The notes: a model not told the origin generated them from the letters alone. Shown: positions 7,776-16,481, counted from the first letter of the stretch. The stretch is DNA of 40,643 nt from Flavobacterium sp. HBTb2-11-1 (GCF_009826975.1 NZ_WUMO01000014.1:1-40643); one strand, 5' to 3'. A program made the numbers and translations.

Positions 7776-10175
7776 ATGATTACAAACACATCATTAGAAT
7801 ACAAAGGCGATTTATACCCATCAAAAATTGTCTCTTATGAACATGAAGGAGATTCTATTTTCTTTAATACCGACAACAAAGTAATTTTAAAAGTTACAAT
7901 TCTTCGCGATAGTTTAATCCGATTTCGTTTTACTACAAAAGGTTATTTCAGTAATGACTTTTCGTATGCTATCGATAAAAGCCAGCTTCACGGTTATAAT
8001 TTTTTAGAACTTACGGAAGAAGAAACCTATTTCCAGATTAGGACTAGCAAAGTAAAATGTAAAATCCAAAAAGCAGATCTTCGTCTCTCCATTTATGATT
8101 TAAACGATTTTCTAATTCTGGAAGATGAACTTGGTTTTCATTGGGAGGAAAGCTATGAATATGGCGGAAACATTGTAAAAATGAGTAAATATTCTAAAGA
8201 CGGTGAATGTTATTACGGTCTTGGGGATAAAGCGACTCAAATGAATCTTAAAGGCAAAAGAGTAGAAAATTTTGCTACAGATCAATATGCTTACCAAAAA
8301 GATCAGGAACCTTTATATAAAGTTGTTCCGTTTTACATTGGCTTGCACAACAAACAATCGTACGGAATATTTTTTGATAATACCTTTAGAACTTTCTTCG
8401 ATTTCTGTCAAGAAAGAAGAAATATTACCAGCTTTTGGGCAGAAGGTGGCGAAATGAACTATTATTTCATTTATGGCCCTCAAATGCAGGACGTTGTAAC
8501 CACTTACACCGATTTAACGGGTAAACCAGAATTGCCGCCACTTTGGGTTTTAGGGTACCATCAATGTAAGTGGAGTTATTATCCAGAAAGTAAAGTAAAA
8601 GAAATCACATCAAAATTTAGGGAACTTCAAATTCCGTGTGATGCCATTTATTTGGACATTGATTATATGGATGGTTTTAGATGTTTTACTTGGAACAAAA
8701 ACTATTTTCCAGATCCAAAGAAAATGGTCGCTGAATTAGCCGAAGATGGTTTTAAAACTGTTGTAATTATAGATCCCGGAATTAAAATTGACAAAGATTA
8801 TTGGGTTTATAAAGAAGCTTTAGAAAAAGATTATTTCTGCAAAAGAGCTGATGGACCTTATATGAAAGGAAAAGTTTGGCCAGGCGAATGTAATTTTCCT
8901 GATTATACAAATCCCGCAGTTAGAGAATGGTGGGCAGGTTTATTTAAAGAATTAGTTTCGGAAATAGGCGTAAAGGGAGTTTGGAACGACATGAATGAAC
9001 CTGCAGTAATGGAAGTTCCAAATAAAACATTTCCGATGGATGTGCGTCATTTTTATGATGGAAATCCGTGCAGTCATAGAAAAGCACATAATATTTACGG
9101 AACACAAATGGCAAGAGCAACTTATCATGGAGTTAAACGATTTGCTTATCCGAAACGTCCGTTTGTAATTACAAGATCGGCTTATTCTGGAGCACAGCGA
9201 TATACTTCTTCTTGGACAGGAGATAATGTGGCCACTTGGGAGCATTTGTGGATTGCAAATATACAAGTGCAGAGAATGTCCATTTCGGGAATGGGATTCA
9301 CTGGTTCTGACATTGGAGGATTTGCAGAACAGCCTTCAGGCGAGTTGTATGCCCGTTGGATTCAGTTAGGCGTTTTTCATCCGTTTTGTAGAACGCACTC
9401 TTCTGGAGATCACGGAAACCAGGAACCGTGGTCATTTGACGAAGAAGTGATTAATATCACTAGAAAATTTGTTAGCCTTCGCTATCAATTGCTTCCTTAT
9501 TTATACACTATGTTTTGGCAATATATTGAAGAAGGAGTTCCGATGTTAAAACCGCTAGTTTACTTTGATCAGGACGATACGCAGACGCATTATCGCAACG
9601 ATGAATTTATCTTTGGAAATCAAATTTTAGTTTGTCCAATACTTGAACCTAATGCTGTAGGTAGACGTATGTATATTCCTAGAGGAGAATGGTATAACTA
9701 CTGGACAAATGAACTTTTTATTGGCGGAAGAGAGATTTGGATTGATAGTAAATTTGATGAAATTCCTGTTTTTGTAAAAGCAGGTGCCATTATTCCTAAA
9801 TATCCAGTTCAGCAATATGTGGGCGAGTTAGAATTTGATGAATTGATACTTGACGTTTACTATAAAAATGGTAAAGAGCAGTCGGCAGTTTACGAAGATG
9901 CTCAAGATGGTTATGATTATAAAAAAGGACGTTATAGCTATTTGTCATTTAGAAATATAGGGAAAGAAAAGGAACTTATTATTCAGGTTCACAAAGAAGG
10001 AAAATACGAAACACCATACTCGAAATATAAAATCAATTTAATTGGACTTCCATTTAAAGTTACGGAAATCGAAATTGACAATGAAAAAATTGAGTTTGAC
10101 GAAATTAGTTTCGAGCAAAATAATTTCTTACTGGTTGATAAAGAGTTTAATGAGCTTCACATTATTGGTGAATAG
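7776..10175 (+). CDS. Alpha-glucosidase, glycoside hydrolase family 31
   Basis: A 799-aa retaining alpha-glycosidase. The N-terminal beta-sandwich (to about residue 230) includes GLGDKATQMNLKG. The barrel has the nucleophile in GVWNDMNEPAVM (D405), the acid/base in SSWTGDNVATW (D483), and FHPFCRTHSSGDHGNQEPW in the substrate pocket. A C-terminal DUF5110-like beta domain follows. There is no signal peptide, so it is probably cytoplasmic and acts on glycogen-derived or imported alpha-glucans. It lies 187 bp after glgB with its own likely promoter. This gives the locus a degrading activity next to the three synthetic enzymes. Confidence 0.92.
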   Translation: MITNTSLEYKGDLYPSKIVSYEHEGDSIFFNTDNKVILKVTILRDSLIRFRFTTKGYFSNDFSYAIDKSQLHGYNFLELTEEETYFQIRTSKVKCKIQKADLRLSIYDLNDFLILEDELGFHWEESYEYGGNIVKMSKYSKDGECYYGLGDKATQMNLKGKRVENFATDQYAYQKDQEPLYKVVPFYIGLHNKQSYGIFFDNTFRTFFDFCQERRNITSFWAEGGEMNYYFIYGPQMQDVVTTYTDLTGKPELPPLWVLGYHQCKWSYYPESKVKEITSKFRELQIPCDAIYLDIDYMDGFRCFTWNKNYFPDPKKMVAELAEDGFKTVVIIDPGIKIDKDYWVYKEALEKDYFCKRADGPYMKGKVWPGECNFPDYTNPAVREWWAGLFKELVSEIGVKGVWNDMNEPAVMEVPNKTFPMDVRHFYDGNPCSHRKAHNIYGTQMARATYHGVKRFAYPKRPFVITRSAYSGAQRYTSSWTGDNVATWEHLWIANIQVQRMSISGMGFTGSDIGGFAEQPSGELYARWIQLGVFHPFCRTHSSGDHGNQEPWSFDEEVINITRKFVSLRYQLLPYLYTMFWQYIEEGVPMLKPLVYFDQDDTQTHYRNDEFIFGNQILVCPILEPNAVGRRMYIPRGEWYNYWTNELFIGGREIWIDSKFDEIPVFVKAGAIIPKYPVQQYVGELEFDELILDVYYKNGKEQSAVYEDAQDGYDYKKGRYSYLSFRNIGKEKELIIQVHKEGKYETPYSKYKINLIGLPFKVTEIEIDNEKIEFDEISFEQNNFLLVDKEFNELHIIGE

Positions 10176-10259
10176 TCAAATTTTGATAATTTTTTGATTT
10201 ATCGTATAAAACATTTTATCTTTTTTAATCGTATTTTTGTTATAAAAATAGCTCGAATT

Positions 10260-11069
10260 ATGAAAAAATATGTGTTTTTAGGGGTTTTTGGAGCACTTAT
10301 TATGGGTTGCGCAACAAATCCAATTACGGGAAAACAAAATTTGAATTTTGTTTCGAATAGCGAATTATTTCCATCTTCTTTTCAGCAATACAGCCAGTTT
10401 TTAAATGAAAACAAAGTTATTACTGGAACTGCAGATGCAAAACTTGTTGAAACTGTAGGGTTTAAAATAAAGGCAGCTGCGGAGAGATACTTAAATTATT
10501 TAGGTCAGACACAATACTTAAAAGATTATCGCTGGGAATATAAATTGGTTGATAATAAAGAAGTAAATGCATGGTGCCTTCCAGGAGGCAAAATTGTGGT
10601 TTATTCTGGAATTCTGCCAATTACACAAAACGAATCAGGTTTGGCAACGGTAATGGGGCATGAAGTTTCTCACGCATTAGCAAATCACGGTGCGCAAAGA
10701 ATGTCTGCGGCACAACTACAGCAAATAGGAGGTGCAGCTTTAGGAGCAGCAACTAGCGGAAAATCTGAAGCGACCCAGCAGATATTTGCACAAGCATACG
10801 GAATTGGTTCTGAGGTAGGAGTTATGCTTCCATTTAGCAGAAGCAACGAAAGTGAAGCTGATAAAATTGGTTTGACTTTGATGGCAATTGCAGGTTACAA
10901 TCCAGATGATGCTGTAGCTTTTTGGAGCAGAATGGCGGCGAAATCAGGTGGTTCAGGAACTCCAGAATTCATGAGCACTCACCCTTCTGATGCTACAAGA
11001 ATTGCAAATATTAAAGCTTTAATTCCCGAAGCAAAAGCAATTTCATTAAAAGTAGGGACTATTAAATAA
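10260..11069 (+). CDS. M48 family metallopeptidase lipoprotein
   Basis: A 269-aa exported zinc protease. An upstream in-frame start at 10194 would add 22 residues. The ATG at 10260 is preferred because it gives a clean lipoprotein signal, MKKYVFLGVFGALIMGCATN, with the lipobox Cys at residue 18. The zinc motif HEVSHALANHG (HExxH) and the third ligand in SNESEADKIGL are present, as is NPITGKQNLNFVS near the N-terminus, typical of the LoiP/BepA-like M48 subgroup. The role is probably quality control of envelope proteins. A -7-like TATTTTTG at 10232-10239 lies 20 bp upstream of the chosen start. Confidence 0.93.
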   Translation: MKKYVFLGVFGALIMGCATNPITGKQNLNFVSNSELFPSSFQQYSQFLNENKVITGTADAKLVETVGFKIKAAAERYLNYLGQTQYLKDYRWEYKLVDNKEVNAWCLPGGKIVVYSGILPITQNESGLATVMGHEVSHALANHGAQRMSAAQLQQIGGAALGAATSGKSEATQQIFAQAYGIGSEVGVMLPFSRSNESEADKIGLTLMAIAGYNPDDAVAFWSRMAAKSGGSGTPEFMSTHPSDATRIANIKALIPEAKAISLKVGTIK

Positions 11070-11092
11070 AATATATTTTTAGGATAATTCAG

Positions 11093-11121
11093 AAAAGCTA
11101 TTCATTACGAATGGCTTTTTT
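11093..11121 (+). terminator. Terminator after the M48 protease gene
   Basis: Arms AAAAGCTATTC (11093-11103) and GAATGGCTTTT (11109-11119), with one G-U pair and a 5-nt loop, run into a T tract 24 bp after the stop codon. Confidence 0.85.
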
Positions 11122-11213
11122 GTTTATAATTTATTAATGAACGAATTAGATAATTTGTATTTGATTATCATAAAAAATAGATAAATTCGTAGCCTATTTA
11201 ACAAACCATTTCT

Positions 11214-12539
11214 ATGAAAAACCTACCAAAAGGAGATAAGAAGCTTTTAAATGCTTGGGCATTTTATGATTGGGCAAATTCAGTTTACACACTTACAATC
11301 GCTTCGGCAGTGTTTCCAATTTTTTATGAAGCGTTATTCAGTGATCGTGATCATTACATTGATGTTTTTGGTCTTCACCTAAAAAATTCAGCATTAATTA
11401 GTTTTATCACAGCAGCGGCCTTTTTGGTTGTATCTTTTATTTCTCCTTTATTATCGGGTATTGCCGATTATGTTGGTAACAAAAAATCCTTCATGAAATT
11501 TTTCTGTTATGTGGGAGCTTTGTCATGCATGGGGTTGTATTGGTTTGATCTTGAAAATATTTATGTTGGACTAGCATTTTATTTCCTTGGATTATTAGGA
11601 TACTGGGGAAGTTTGGTTTTTTATAATTCATATTTGCCAGATATCGCTTTTGAAGAACAGCAAGATAGAATTAGTGCAAAAGGATATTCTTTAGGTTACA
11701 TTGGAAGTGTTATTTTGCTAATCATCAATCTAGCCATGATTATGAAGCCAAAGCTTTTTGGAATATCAGGTACTGATGGAGAAGCTGCAATGAAAGCAAT
11801 GCGTTATTCTTTTGTAATGGTTGGAGTTTGGTGGATTTTATTTAGCCAATATACTTATTATTATTTGCCAAAAGGCAGTAAAGAAACAGGGCAAAAGCTG
11901 ACAAAATCTGTAATATTTAACGGCTTTAAAGAGCTAAAGAAGGTTTGGAGCTTATTACAAGATATTATTCCGCTAAGACGTTATTTAGGAGGTTTTTTCG
12001 TTTCTAGTATGGCCGTTCAGACTGTAATGCTTGTGGCCACTTATTTTGGAGCACAGGAAATTCAGTGGGAAACCAAAGAACAAAGCACAATTGGTTTGAT
12101 TATTTGTATTTTAATTATCCAATTAGTAGCTGTTTTGGGTGCAGTTTTAACTTCAAGAGCATCTGAAAAATTTGGTAACGTTCCGACTTTAATATTTATA
12201 AATGGAATTTGGGCTGTATTTTGTGCATTAGCTTATTTTATCACACTGCCAATACATTTTTATGTAATGGCAACCATTGTTGGATTTGTAATGGGTGGAA
12301 TTCAAGCTTTATCACGTTCGACATATTCTAAATTATTGCCTGAAACAGAAGATACAGCATCATTCTTTAGTTTTTATGACGTGGCTGAAAAGGTCGGAAT
12401 TGTAATTGGAATGTGTGTTTACGGAATTATTGATCAGATTACTGGAAGTCCGCGTGCGGCTATTGTGATTTTGGCGATATTCTTTGTAACGTCAATTTTC
12501 CTTTTAAGAAGAGTACATAAAAAAGACGTTTCAAATTAA
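11214..12539 (+). CDS. MFS transporter, UMF1/Atg22-like
   Basis: A 441-aa integral membrane protein with about 12 hydrophobic segments. The opening LLNAWAFYDWANSVYTLTI is the hallmark of the UMF1 (Unknown Major Facilitator) family, related to fungal Atg22 vacuolar effluxers. Further family-like stretches are GYSLGYIGS and GGIQALSRSTYSKLLPE, the latter in the second half. The substrate is unknown; amino-acid efflux is proposed for Atg22 relatives. It is a single gene between a terminator upstream and hairpins at its 3' end. Confidence 0.88.
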   Translation: MKNLPKGDKKLLNAWAFYDWANSVYTLTIASAVFPIFYEALFSDRDHYIDVFGLHLKNSALISFITAAAFLVVSFISPLLSGIADYVGNKKSFMKFFCYVGALSCMGLYWFDLENIYVGLAFYFLGLLGYWGSLVFYNSYLPDIAFEEQQDRISAKGYSLGYIGSVILLIINLAMIMKPKLFGISGTDGEAAMKAMRYSFVMVGVWWILFSQYTYYYLPKGSKETGQKLTKSVIFNGFKELKKVWSLLQDIIPLRRYLGGFFVSSMAVQTVMLVATYFGAQEIQWETKEQSTIGLIICILIIQLVAVLGAVLTSRASEKFGNVPTLIFINGIWAVFCALAYFITLPIHFYVMATIVGFVMGGIQALSRSTYSKLLPETEDTASFFSFYDVAEKVGIVIGMCVYGIIDQITGSPRAAIVILAIFFVTSIFLLRRVHKKDVSN

Positions 12540-12552
12540 TGAAACGTCTTTT
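12521..12552 (+). terminator. Terminator overlapping the UMF1 stop codon
   Basis: A perfect 13-bp stem AAAAGACGTTTCA (12521-12533) / TGAAACGTCTTTT (12540-12552) with a 6-nt loop. The left arm encodes the last codons and the loop contains the TAA stop, so the hairpin is formed partly from coding sequence. Confidence 0.8.
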
Positions 12553-12561
12553 GCAACAACC

Positions 12562-12621
12562 AATATCACGAATTGCAAGGATTGTTTGAATGATTTCTTT
12601 TGTAATTCGTGATATTTTTTT
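12562..12621. terminator. Second, long-looped hairpin between convergent genes
   Basis: A 17-bp stem AATATCACGAATTGCAA (12562-12578) / TTGTAATTCGTGATATT (12600-12616), with one G-U pair and a 21-nt loop, has a T tract after it on the plus strand. It lies just beyond the stop of the minus-strand DUF2807 gene and may serve both converging transcripts. Confidence 0.7.
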
Positions 12622-12627
12622 CGAAAA

Positions 12628-13353
12628 TTAACCTTTTGTAATAGTTCCAGATCCAGAAACTTTTACATCTCTTTTCTCAGGATTTCCTATATATTTTATA
12701 TTTCCAGAACCAGCAACTCTAGCTGTAATACTTTCGGCACAAGTTACTTTGCTATTTCCTGATCCAGAAACATTTGCTTCTACAATTTTAGATTTTAAGT
12801 TCGAAGCGTCAATATCGCCAGAACCAGAAAGTTTGGTTGTAAGTTTGTCTGCAGTTCCTTTCAAATGAATATTTCCGGAGCCGCTTACATGCAATTCTAA
12901 GTTATTAGTATCAACTGGAAGAGTTAAATTTCCTGAACCTGCTAATTTTAGTGCTAGATTATCATTTTTAATGACATCTTTCGACTGAATATCTCCTGAG
13001 CCAGCTAAACTCAATTCTGAAATTTTCTCAAATGGAACGGTAACTTGAATTTTATTGCCTGAGCTTGTACGTATTTGAGTTCCTTTTTCAACATAAATTT
13101 TTAACGACTTATCTTCAACTTCTACTTTGATTGCAGATAATAAATTTTCTTCTCCTTTGATTGTAATTTTCCCTTCCTTTCCGGACACGAGGTCTACATC
13201 AAAGAAACCAGCTATTTTAACCCCGTCGTAATCTCCAGTGGTTCTAGTTTCAGAAACTACTTTTCCGTTTCCTTGAAGTTTGATTTTGTCTTGCGCATTG
13301 ATATTGCTAATTGTGCAAAGTGCAAATGCTAGTAATAAAATTGACTTTTTCAT
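12628..13353 (-). CDS. Exported DUF2807 'head GIN' beta-solenoid protein
   Basis: A 241-aa protein with a signal peptide (MKKSILLLAFALCTISNINAQ). The mature protein has a DUF2807 (putative auto-transporter adhesin, head GIN) domain with repeated glycine-serine turns spaced about 18-20 residues apart: LAGSGDI, LAGSGNL, VSGSGNI, LSGSGDI, VSGSGN, VAGSGNI, VSGSGTI. This is the pattern of a parallel beta-helix with one turn per repeat. The function is unknown; surface or periplasmic location is inferred. It is the last gene of the ECF-sigma operon, 19 bp after the previous gene. Confidence 0.85.
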   Translation of the reverse strand: MKKSILLLAFALCTISNINAQDKIKLQGNGKVVSETRTTGDYDGVKIAGFFDVDLVSGKEGKITIKGEENLLSAIKVEVEDKSLKIYVEKGTQIRTSSGNKIQVTVPFEKISELSLAGSGDIQSKDVIKNDNLALKLAGSGNLTLPVDTNNLELHVSGSGNIHLKGTADKLTTKLSGSGDIDASNLKSKIVEANVSGSGNSKVTCAESITARVAGSGNIKYIGNPEKRDVKVSGSGTITKG

Positions 13354-13372
13354 TGTTTTGATTTTTAGATGA

Positions 13373-14431
13373 TTATTTTTTTGTTAGCGAAATATTCCCG
13401 TAATTGGAAGTAATATTGATTTTGTTCTGACCTTTTTTCTTGTAAAAGCCTGCAATTCTTTTGCTGTTGCTTTTAATTTCAGTAACAGAAATCTCTAACG
13501 AATTATCGTGTTTTATATTTGTATATTTTCCTGATATATCAAAGTCAAAAGCATAGTTTGGAACGTAGCCAATCGTAATGTCAGTATATCCAGAGTTTAC
13601 TGTAATATTTCCAGCTTTTTCAGTTACAGTTCCAACACTGATTTTACTGTAATTGGTATCATAGCTAAAATTGCTTGAGATTTCCCCAATAATAAAGGTC
13701 AAATAATTTCCAGAACCGTTTAGAGAATTGATTTTTTGAAATTTAAGCGTTCCATAGTTGCAATCTGCTTTAATGTTTTGGCCATCATTAAGGTTAACAT
13801 CTGTATAATTTGCATCTAAATTTAAATTGCCAGAGCCATTAATTTTAAGATTAGAATATCTAGCATCAATATTTCCTGCTTTTATATAGTCTATACTTGA
13901 ATTTTGGCAGTATTGAATTGAAATTTGATTGTTGGATCCGCTTAATCTTCCCAAAATAACTTTTCCGTATTTACAGTCTATATCTGTAGAAGATTCTGCA
14001 TTTGGAACAGAAATATTCCCATATTTATTAGCAAGTTTAATGGTTCCATTCTTCGGAATTTTAATAACATAGTTGATCTCAAAACTGTTATTGCTTCCTT
14101 TGCTTTTGAGATTAGAACTTCCTAACGTAGTTACTGCAGTTACCATGCTTTTAAGAGCAGTGATATTCACATCAATGCTGTTTAAGCGTTCGTTTACCCA
14201 ATTTTCGTTTGGACCGTTAACTTTAATCGTAATATCAAGATCAATTTTATCTTCATCCCAAGTAGTTACAGTAATGTTGCCGTATTTATTATCTACATCA
14301 ATTCCTGCGTTTGAGTTTACGATATACGTTTTTTTAATTGTTTTTTGTTTCGTTATAAAAGCGTCATCATTTGAAAATCCTAAAAGAGGAATCAAAAGAA
14401 ATAAGATGAGTAAGTTATAGTGTTTTTTCAT
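13373..14431 (-). CDS. Exported DUF4097-like beta-repeat protein
   Basis: A 352-aa protein with a signal peptide (MKKHYNLLILFLLIPLLGFSN). The rest is made of short beta repeats built around KYGNI/NYGT/KYGKV-type turns: VDNKYGNITVTTWD, LANKYGNISV, DCKYGKVILG, DCNYGTLKFQ, ISSNFSYDTNYSK, SGYTDITIGY and a final SNYGNISLTKK. This fits a DUF4097-type right-handed beta-helix. No catalytic motif is seen. Its last residue is 19 bp from the DUF2807 gene, and its 5' end overlaps the putative anti-sigma gene by 17 bp, so the genes are co-transcribed. A target or effector of the sigma factor is a reasonable guess. Confidence 0.75.
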   Translation of the reverse strand: MKKHYNLLILFLLIPLLGFSNDDAFITKQKTIKKTYIVNSNAGIDVDNKYGNITVTTWDEDKIDLDITIKVNGPNENWVNERLNSIDVNITALKSMVTAVTTLGSSNLKSKGSNNSFEINYVIKIPKNGTIKLANKYGNISVPNAESSTDIDCKYGKVILGRLSGSNNQISIQYCQNSSIDYIKAGNIDARYSNLKINGSGNLNLDANYTDVNLNDGQNIKADCNYGTLKFQKINSLNGSGNYLTFIIGEISSNFSYDTNYSKISVGTVTEKAGNITVNSGYTDITIGYVPNYAFDFDISGKYTNIKHDNSLEISVTEIKSNSKRIAGFYKKKGQNKINITSNYGNISLTKK

Positions 14432-14948
14432 TAGAGGTGTTTTTTAGTTTTTCGTTGTCTTCAATTCTTTTCAAAACAGTCTGTAAAAAAGAAATGCGCG
14501 TTTGCAGATTACTAATCATTGCATAGATAATCTGTTTGTTCTCACCATTTTTCTGCAATTCATTTATGATTTTTTGATAATCGGCGTCAAAAGTTTTCAT
14601 CTGCTTCATAGCGTCATTAATAATCTGCTGATTTTCTGGCGAATTTTTCTCTTTCAATTTAACCAGTTCGTTGTCAATCAGAATGTTGAAAATAGAATCG
14701 GTGCGTTTAGTCTCTTTAGAAGCAAATTTGAATTCTTTTGGCTTTTCATTTTTATAAAAAAGAGATATTCCAAGCATCAATACAATCGAGGCTGCAATAG
14801 CAGTCACGAACCAGTATCTTTTCTTAGGCTCTTTTTTGTTTAGTTTTTGAAGAAAATCCATCTGATGATCCGGATTTAATTCCTGAATATCCCATTGGTT
14901 TTCAAATCTGTTGAATAATTCGTCTAAGTTGTCTTTTTCATTTTTCAT
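14415..14948 (-). CDS. Putative membrane anti-sigma factor
   Basis: A 177-aa protein. The N-terminal 45 residues are charged and helical (LDELFNRFENQWDIQELNPDH), then one transmembrane segment (about residues 46-64, VTAIAASIVLMLGISLFY) leads to a helical, coiled-coil-prone C-terminal part. This order (cytoplasmic sigma-binding head, single membrane span, periplasmic tail) and the position directly after an ECF sigma gene point to an anti-sigma factor. No zinc-binding HxxxCxxC (ZAS) motif is visible, so the call rests on context and topology. Confidence 0.6.
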   Translation of the reverse strand: MKNEKDNLDELFNRFENQWDIQELNPDHQMDFLQKLNKKEPKKRYWFVTAIAASIVLMLGISLFYKNEKPKEFKFASKETKRTDSIFNILIDNELVKLKEKNSPENQQIINDAMKQMKTFDADYQKIINELQKNGENKQIIYAMISNLQTRISFLQTVLKRIEDNEKLKNTSNEKTL

Positions 14949-14962
14949 AATTCCAATTCATT

Positions 14963-15517
14963 TTATATTTCTTCCAATTTTTTTCTCAAACTATCTTTTG
15001 CTCTGCTCAAAGTTGTTCTGCAATTTGCGTATGTGATGTTTAAAATTTCGCAGATTTCTTCTTGATCATAACCTTCTATATAAAAAAGCGTCAGCACCAT
15101 TCTGTAATTATCTTTCAGCTGCAGAATTGTATCTAAAACCTGTTTTACTTTTAGAGAGTTTAAGTCAATATTTTCAGAAATAATTCCGTCGTTTTCTTCG
15201 ATTTTATAAAGCTGTTTGCTTAAATCTTCTACATGAAAAGAGTTATTTTTCTTGTAAAAATCGATGCTATAATTGATGATTATTTTTTTTAACCATGCTC
15301 CAAAAGCCACTTCTTGTTTATAGTCATTGATTTTTGTAAAAGCTTTTAAGAAACCTTCCTGCATGACGTCTTGTGCAAAATGTTCGTCTTTTACAATACG
15401 AAAAGCCACGTTATACATCGCCTTACAATAGCGATTGTATATTTCAAATTGCGCTTTCTGATTATTGCTTTTGCAAAGCGCAATCAGTTCTTCGATATTT
15501 TGGTTGTTTATATTCAA
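14963..15517 (-). CDS. ECF-type RNA polymerase sigma factor
   Basis: About 184 aa from a TTG start. Region 2 contains FEIYNRYCKAMYNVAFRIV and DEHFAQDVMQEGFLKAF (core binding and -10 recognition). Region 4 contains LKDNYRMVLTLFYIEGY, EEICEILNITYANCRTTLSRAKDSLRKKL (helix-turn-helix for -35 contact). The frame stays open back to an ATG at 15739, but the extra 74 residues are lysine/phenylalanine-rich, not sigma-like, and overlap the divergent lipoprotein promoter region. The TTG at 15517, giving L-N-I-N-N-Q, fits normal ECF length. It heads an operon with a putative anti-sigma gene 14 bp downstream. Confidence 0.85.
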   Translation of the reverse strand: MNINNQNIEELIALCKSNNQKAQFEIYNRYCKAMYNVAFRIVKDEHFAQDVMQEGFLKAFTKINDYKQEVAFGAWLKKIIINYSIDFYKKNNSFHVEDLSKQLYKIEENDGIISENIDLNSLKVKQVLDTILQLKDNYRMVLTLFYIEGYDQEEICEILNITYANCRTTLSRAKDSLRKKLEEI

Positions 15518-15680
15518 GTAGTGGCTTTTGGTTTTTAATAAAGACTTGGCTTTTTTTTGTTTGTTACAGTTTTGATAAAAAAATAAAAAATATTTTTTGA
15601 TTTTACGTAATGCCGTAAGGTATAATACATTCATTGCTATAATTTCACATAAAATTTTAATACCAAAAACAAATTCAATT

Positions 15681-16361
15681 ATGAGAAAACTAAACAAATG
15701 CTTTGCAATCCTGTTTGTTATGACAGGACTTATGTTCAATTCATGCAGCAGTGATTCTGAAGAAAGTGCCGGAGAATCAACAGGAGATTACTGGCCTTCA
15801 AAAGTGGGAAATCAATGGGTATTTGACCAAGATGGGTCAGAAAGCACTGTGAAAATTGAAAGTTCATCCAATAAAGATGGAAATACCTATTATAAATTCA
15901 ACCAACTTTTAGGGGGAAATGAAGACGTTTCAGCGATAGCAGGTGCCTCATTAAAGAAAGTTAAAGGGGATTATTATATTAGTATAGATGAACTTACTTA
16001 TAATACAGAAGGAATAACTGGTAAAATGACTGGTTACGAATTTATCATTTTTAAAGATTATTTAGAAGTAAATCAAACTTGGGAAGGAAGCTATTCACAA
16101 GAAACAACTTTCAATATACCTAATTTTCCAGCTATTAAAATGAATGTAAAATATACTGGAACCATTTTAGAAAAAGGAAGTATAAAAGTGAAAGAGGTAA
16201 CTTATAATAACGTTGTTAAATTTAAATTTCATATAGAAGCTTCAACGCAAGGGCAAACTTCTTCATCTGATACTTACTATTGGATCGCTAAAGATGTTGG
16301 AATTGTAAAATTAGAATCATCAGGAGCTACTTCAGAACTCGTTTCGTATTCTTTGAAGTAA
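15681..16361 (+). CDS. Lipoprotein of unknown function
   Basis: A 226-aa protein. The start at 15681 is preferred over an upstream in-frame codon at 15597 because it yields a proper lipoprotein signal (MRKLNKCFAILFVMTGLMFNSC, lipobox Cys22), followed by an acidic SSDSEES linker. In Bacteroidota such linkers often mark export to the cell surface. The mature part is beta-rich (YWPSKVGNQWVFDQDG, YEFIIFKDYLEVNQTWEG, TYYWIAKDVGIVKLES), resembling other secreted Bacteroidota proteins with an N-terminal WxxxxGNxWVF motif. No enzyme motif is seen. It is divergent from the ECF sigma gene and could belong to its regulon. Confidence 0.75.
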   Translation: MRKLNKCFAILFVMTGLMFNSCSSDSEESAGESTGDYWPSKVGNQWVFDQDGSESTVKIESSSNKDGNTYYKFNQLLGGNEDVSAIAGASLKKVKGDYYISIDELTYNTEGITGKMTGYEFIIFKDYLEVNQTWEGSYSQETTFNIPNFPAIKMNVKYTGTILEKGSIKVKEVTYNNVVKFKFHIEASTQGQTSSSDTYYWIAKDVGIVKLESSGATSELVSYSLK

Positions 16362-16382
16362 GTGCCAGAAATAATATATTTT

Positions 16383-16413
16383 AAAACCCGAAAATCTTTT
16401 TTCGGGTTTTTTA
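16383..16413 (+). terminator. Terminator after the lipoprotein gene
   Basis: Perfect arms AAAACCCGAAAA (16383-16394) and TTTTCGGGTTTT (16399-16410) with a 4-nt loop, followed by further T residues. Confidence 0.9.
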
Positions 16414-16473
16414 TTTTCTAAACTTTAGAATCGATTGTATTTTGAAATTACTTAATTGGAATAATTTGTAGTT

Positions 16474-16481
16474 TAAGTTTG
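16474..16481 (+). promoter_or_regulatory. Possible -7 box for lon
   Basis: TAAGTTTG fits TAnnTTTG. A TTG lies 15 bp upstream (16456-16458), shorter than the usual 17-23 bp spacing. If used, the leader would be about 135 nt. The rest of the 261-bp gap before lon shows no other clear signal. Confidence 0.3.

Noticed and set aside
15597..15626. TTGATT-N18-TATAAT, an E. coli-like sigma-70 promoter before the lipoprotein
   Set aside because: Bacteroidota housekeeping sigma uses TTG/TAnnTTTG; in A+T-rich DNA such a match is easily due to chance. Not listed as a promoter.
15518..15739. N-terminal 74-residue extension of the sigma factor from an ATG at 15739
   Set aside because: The extension is Lys/Phe-rich, unlike sigma factors, and runs through the divergent promoter region; the TTG at 15517 gives normal ECF length.
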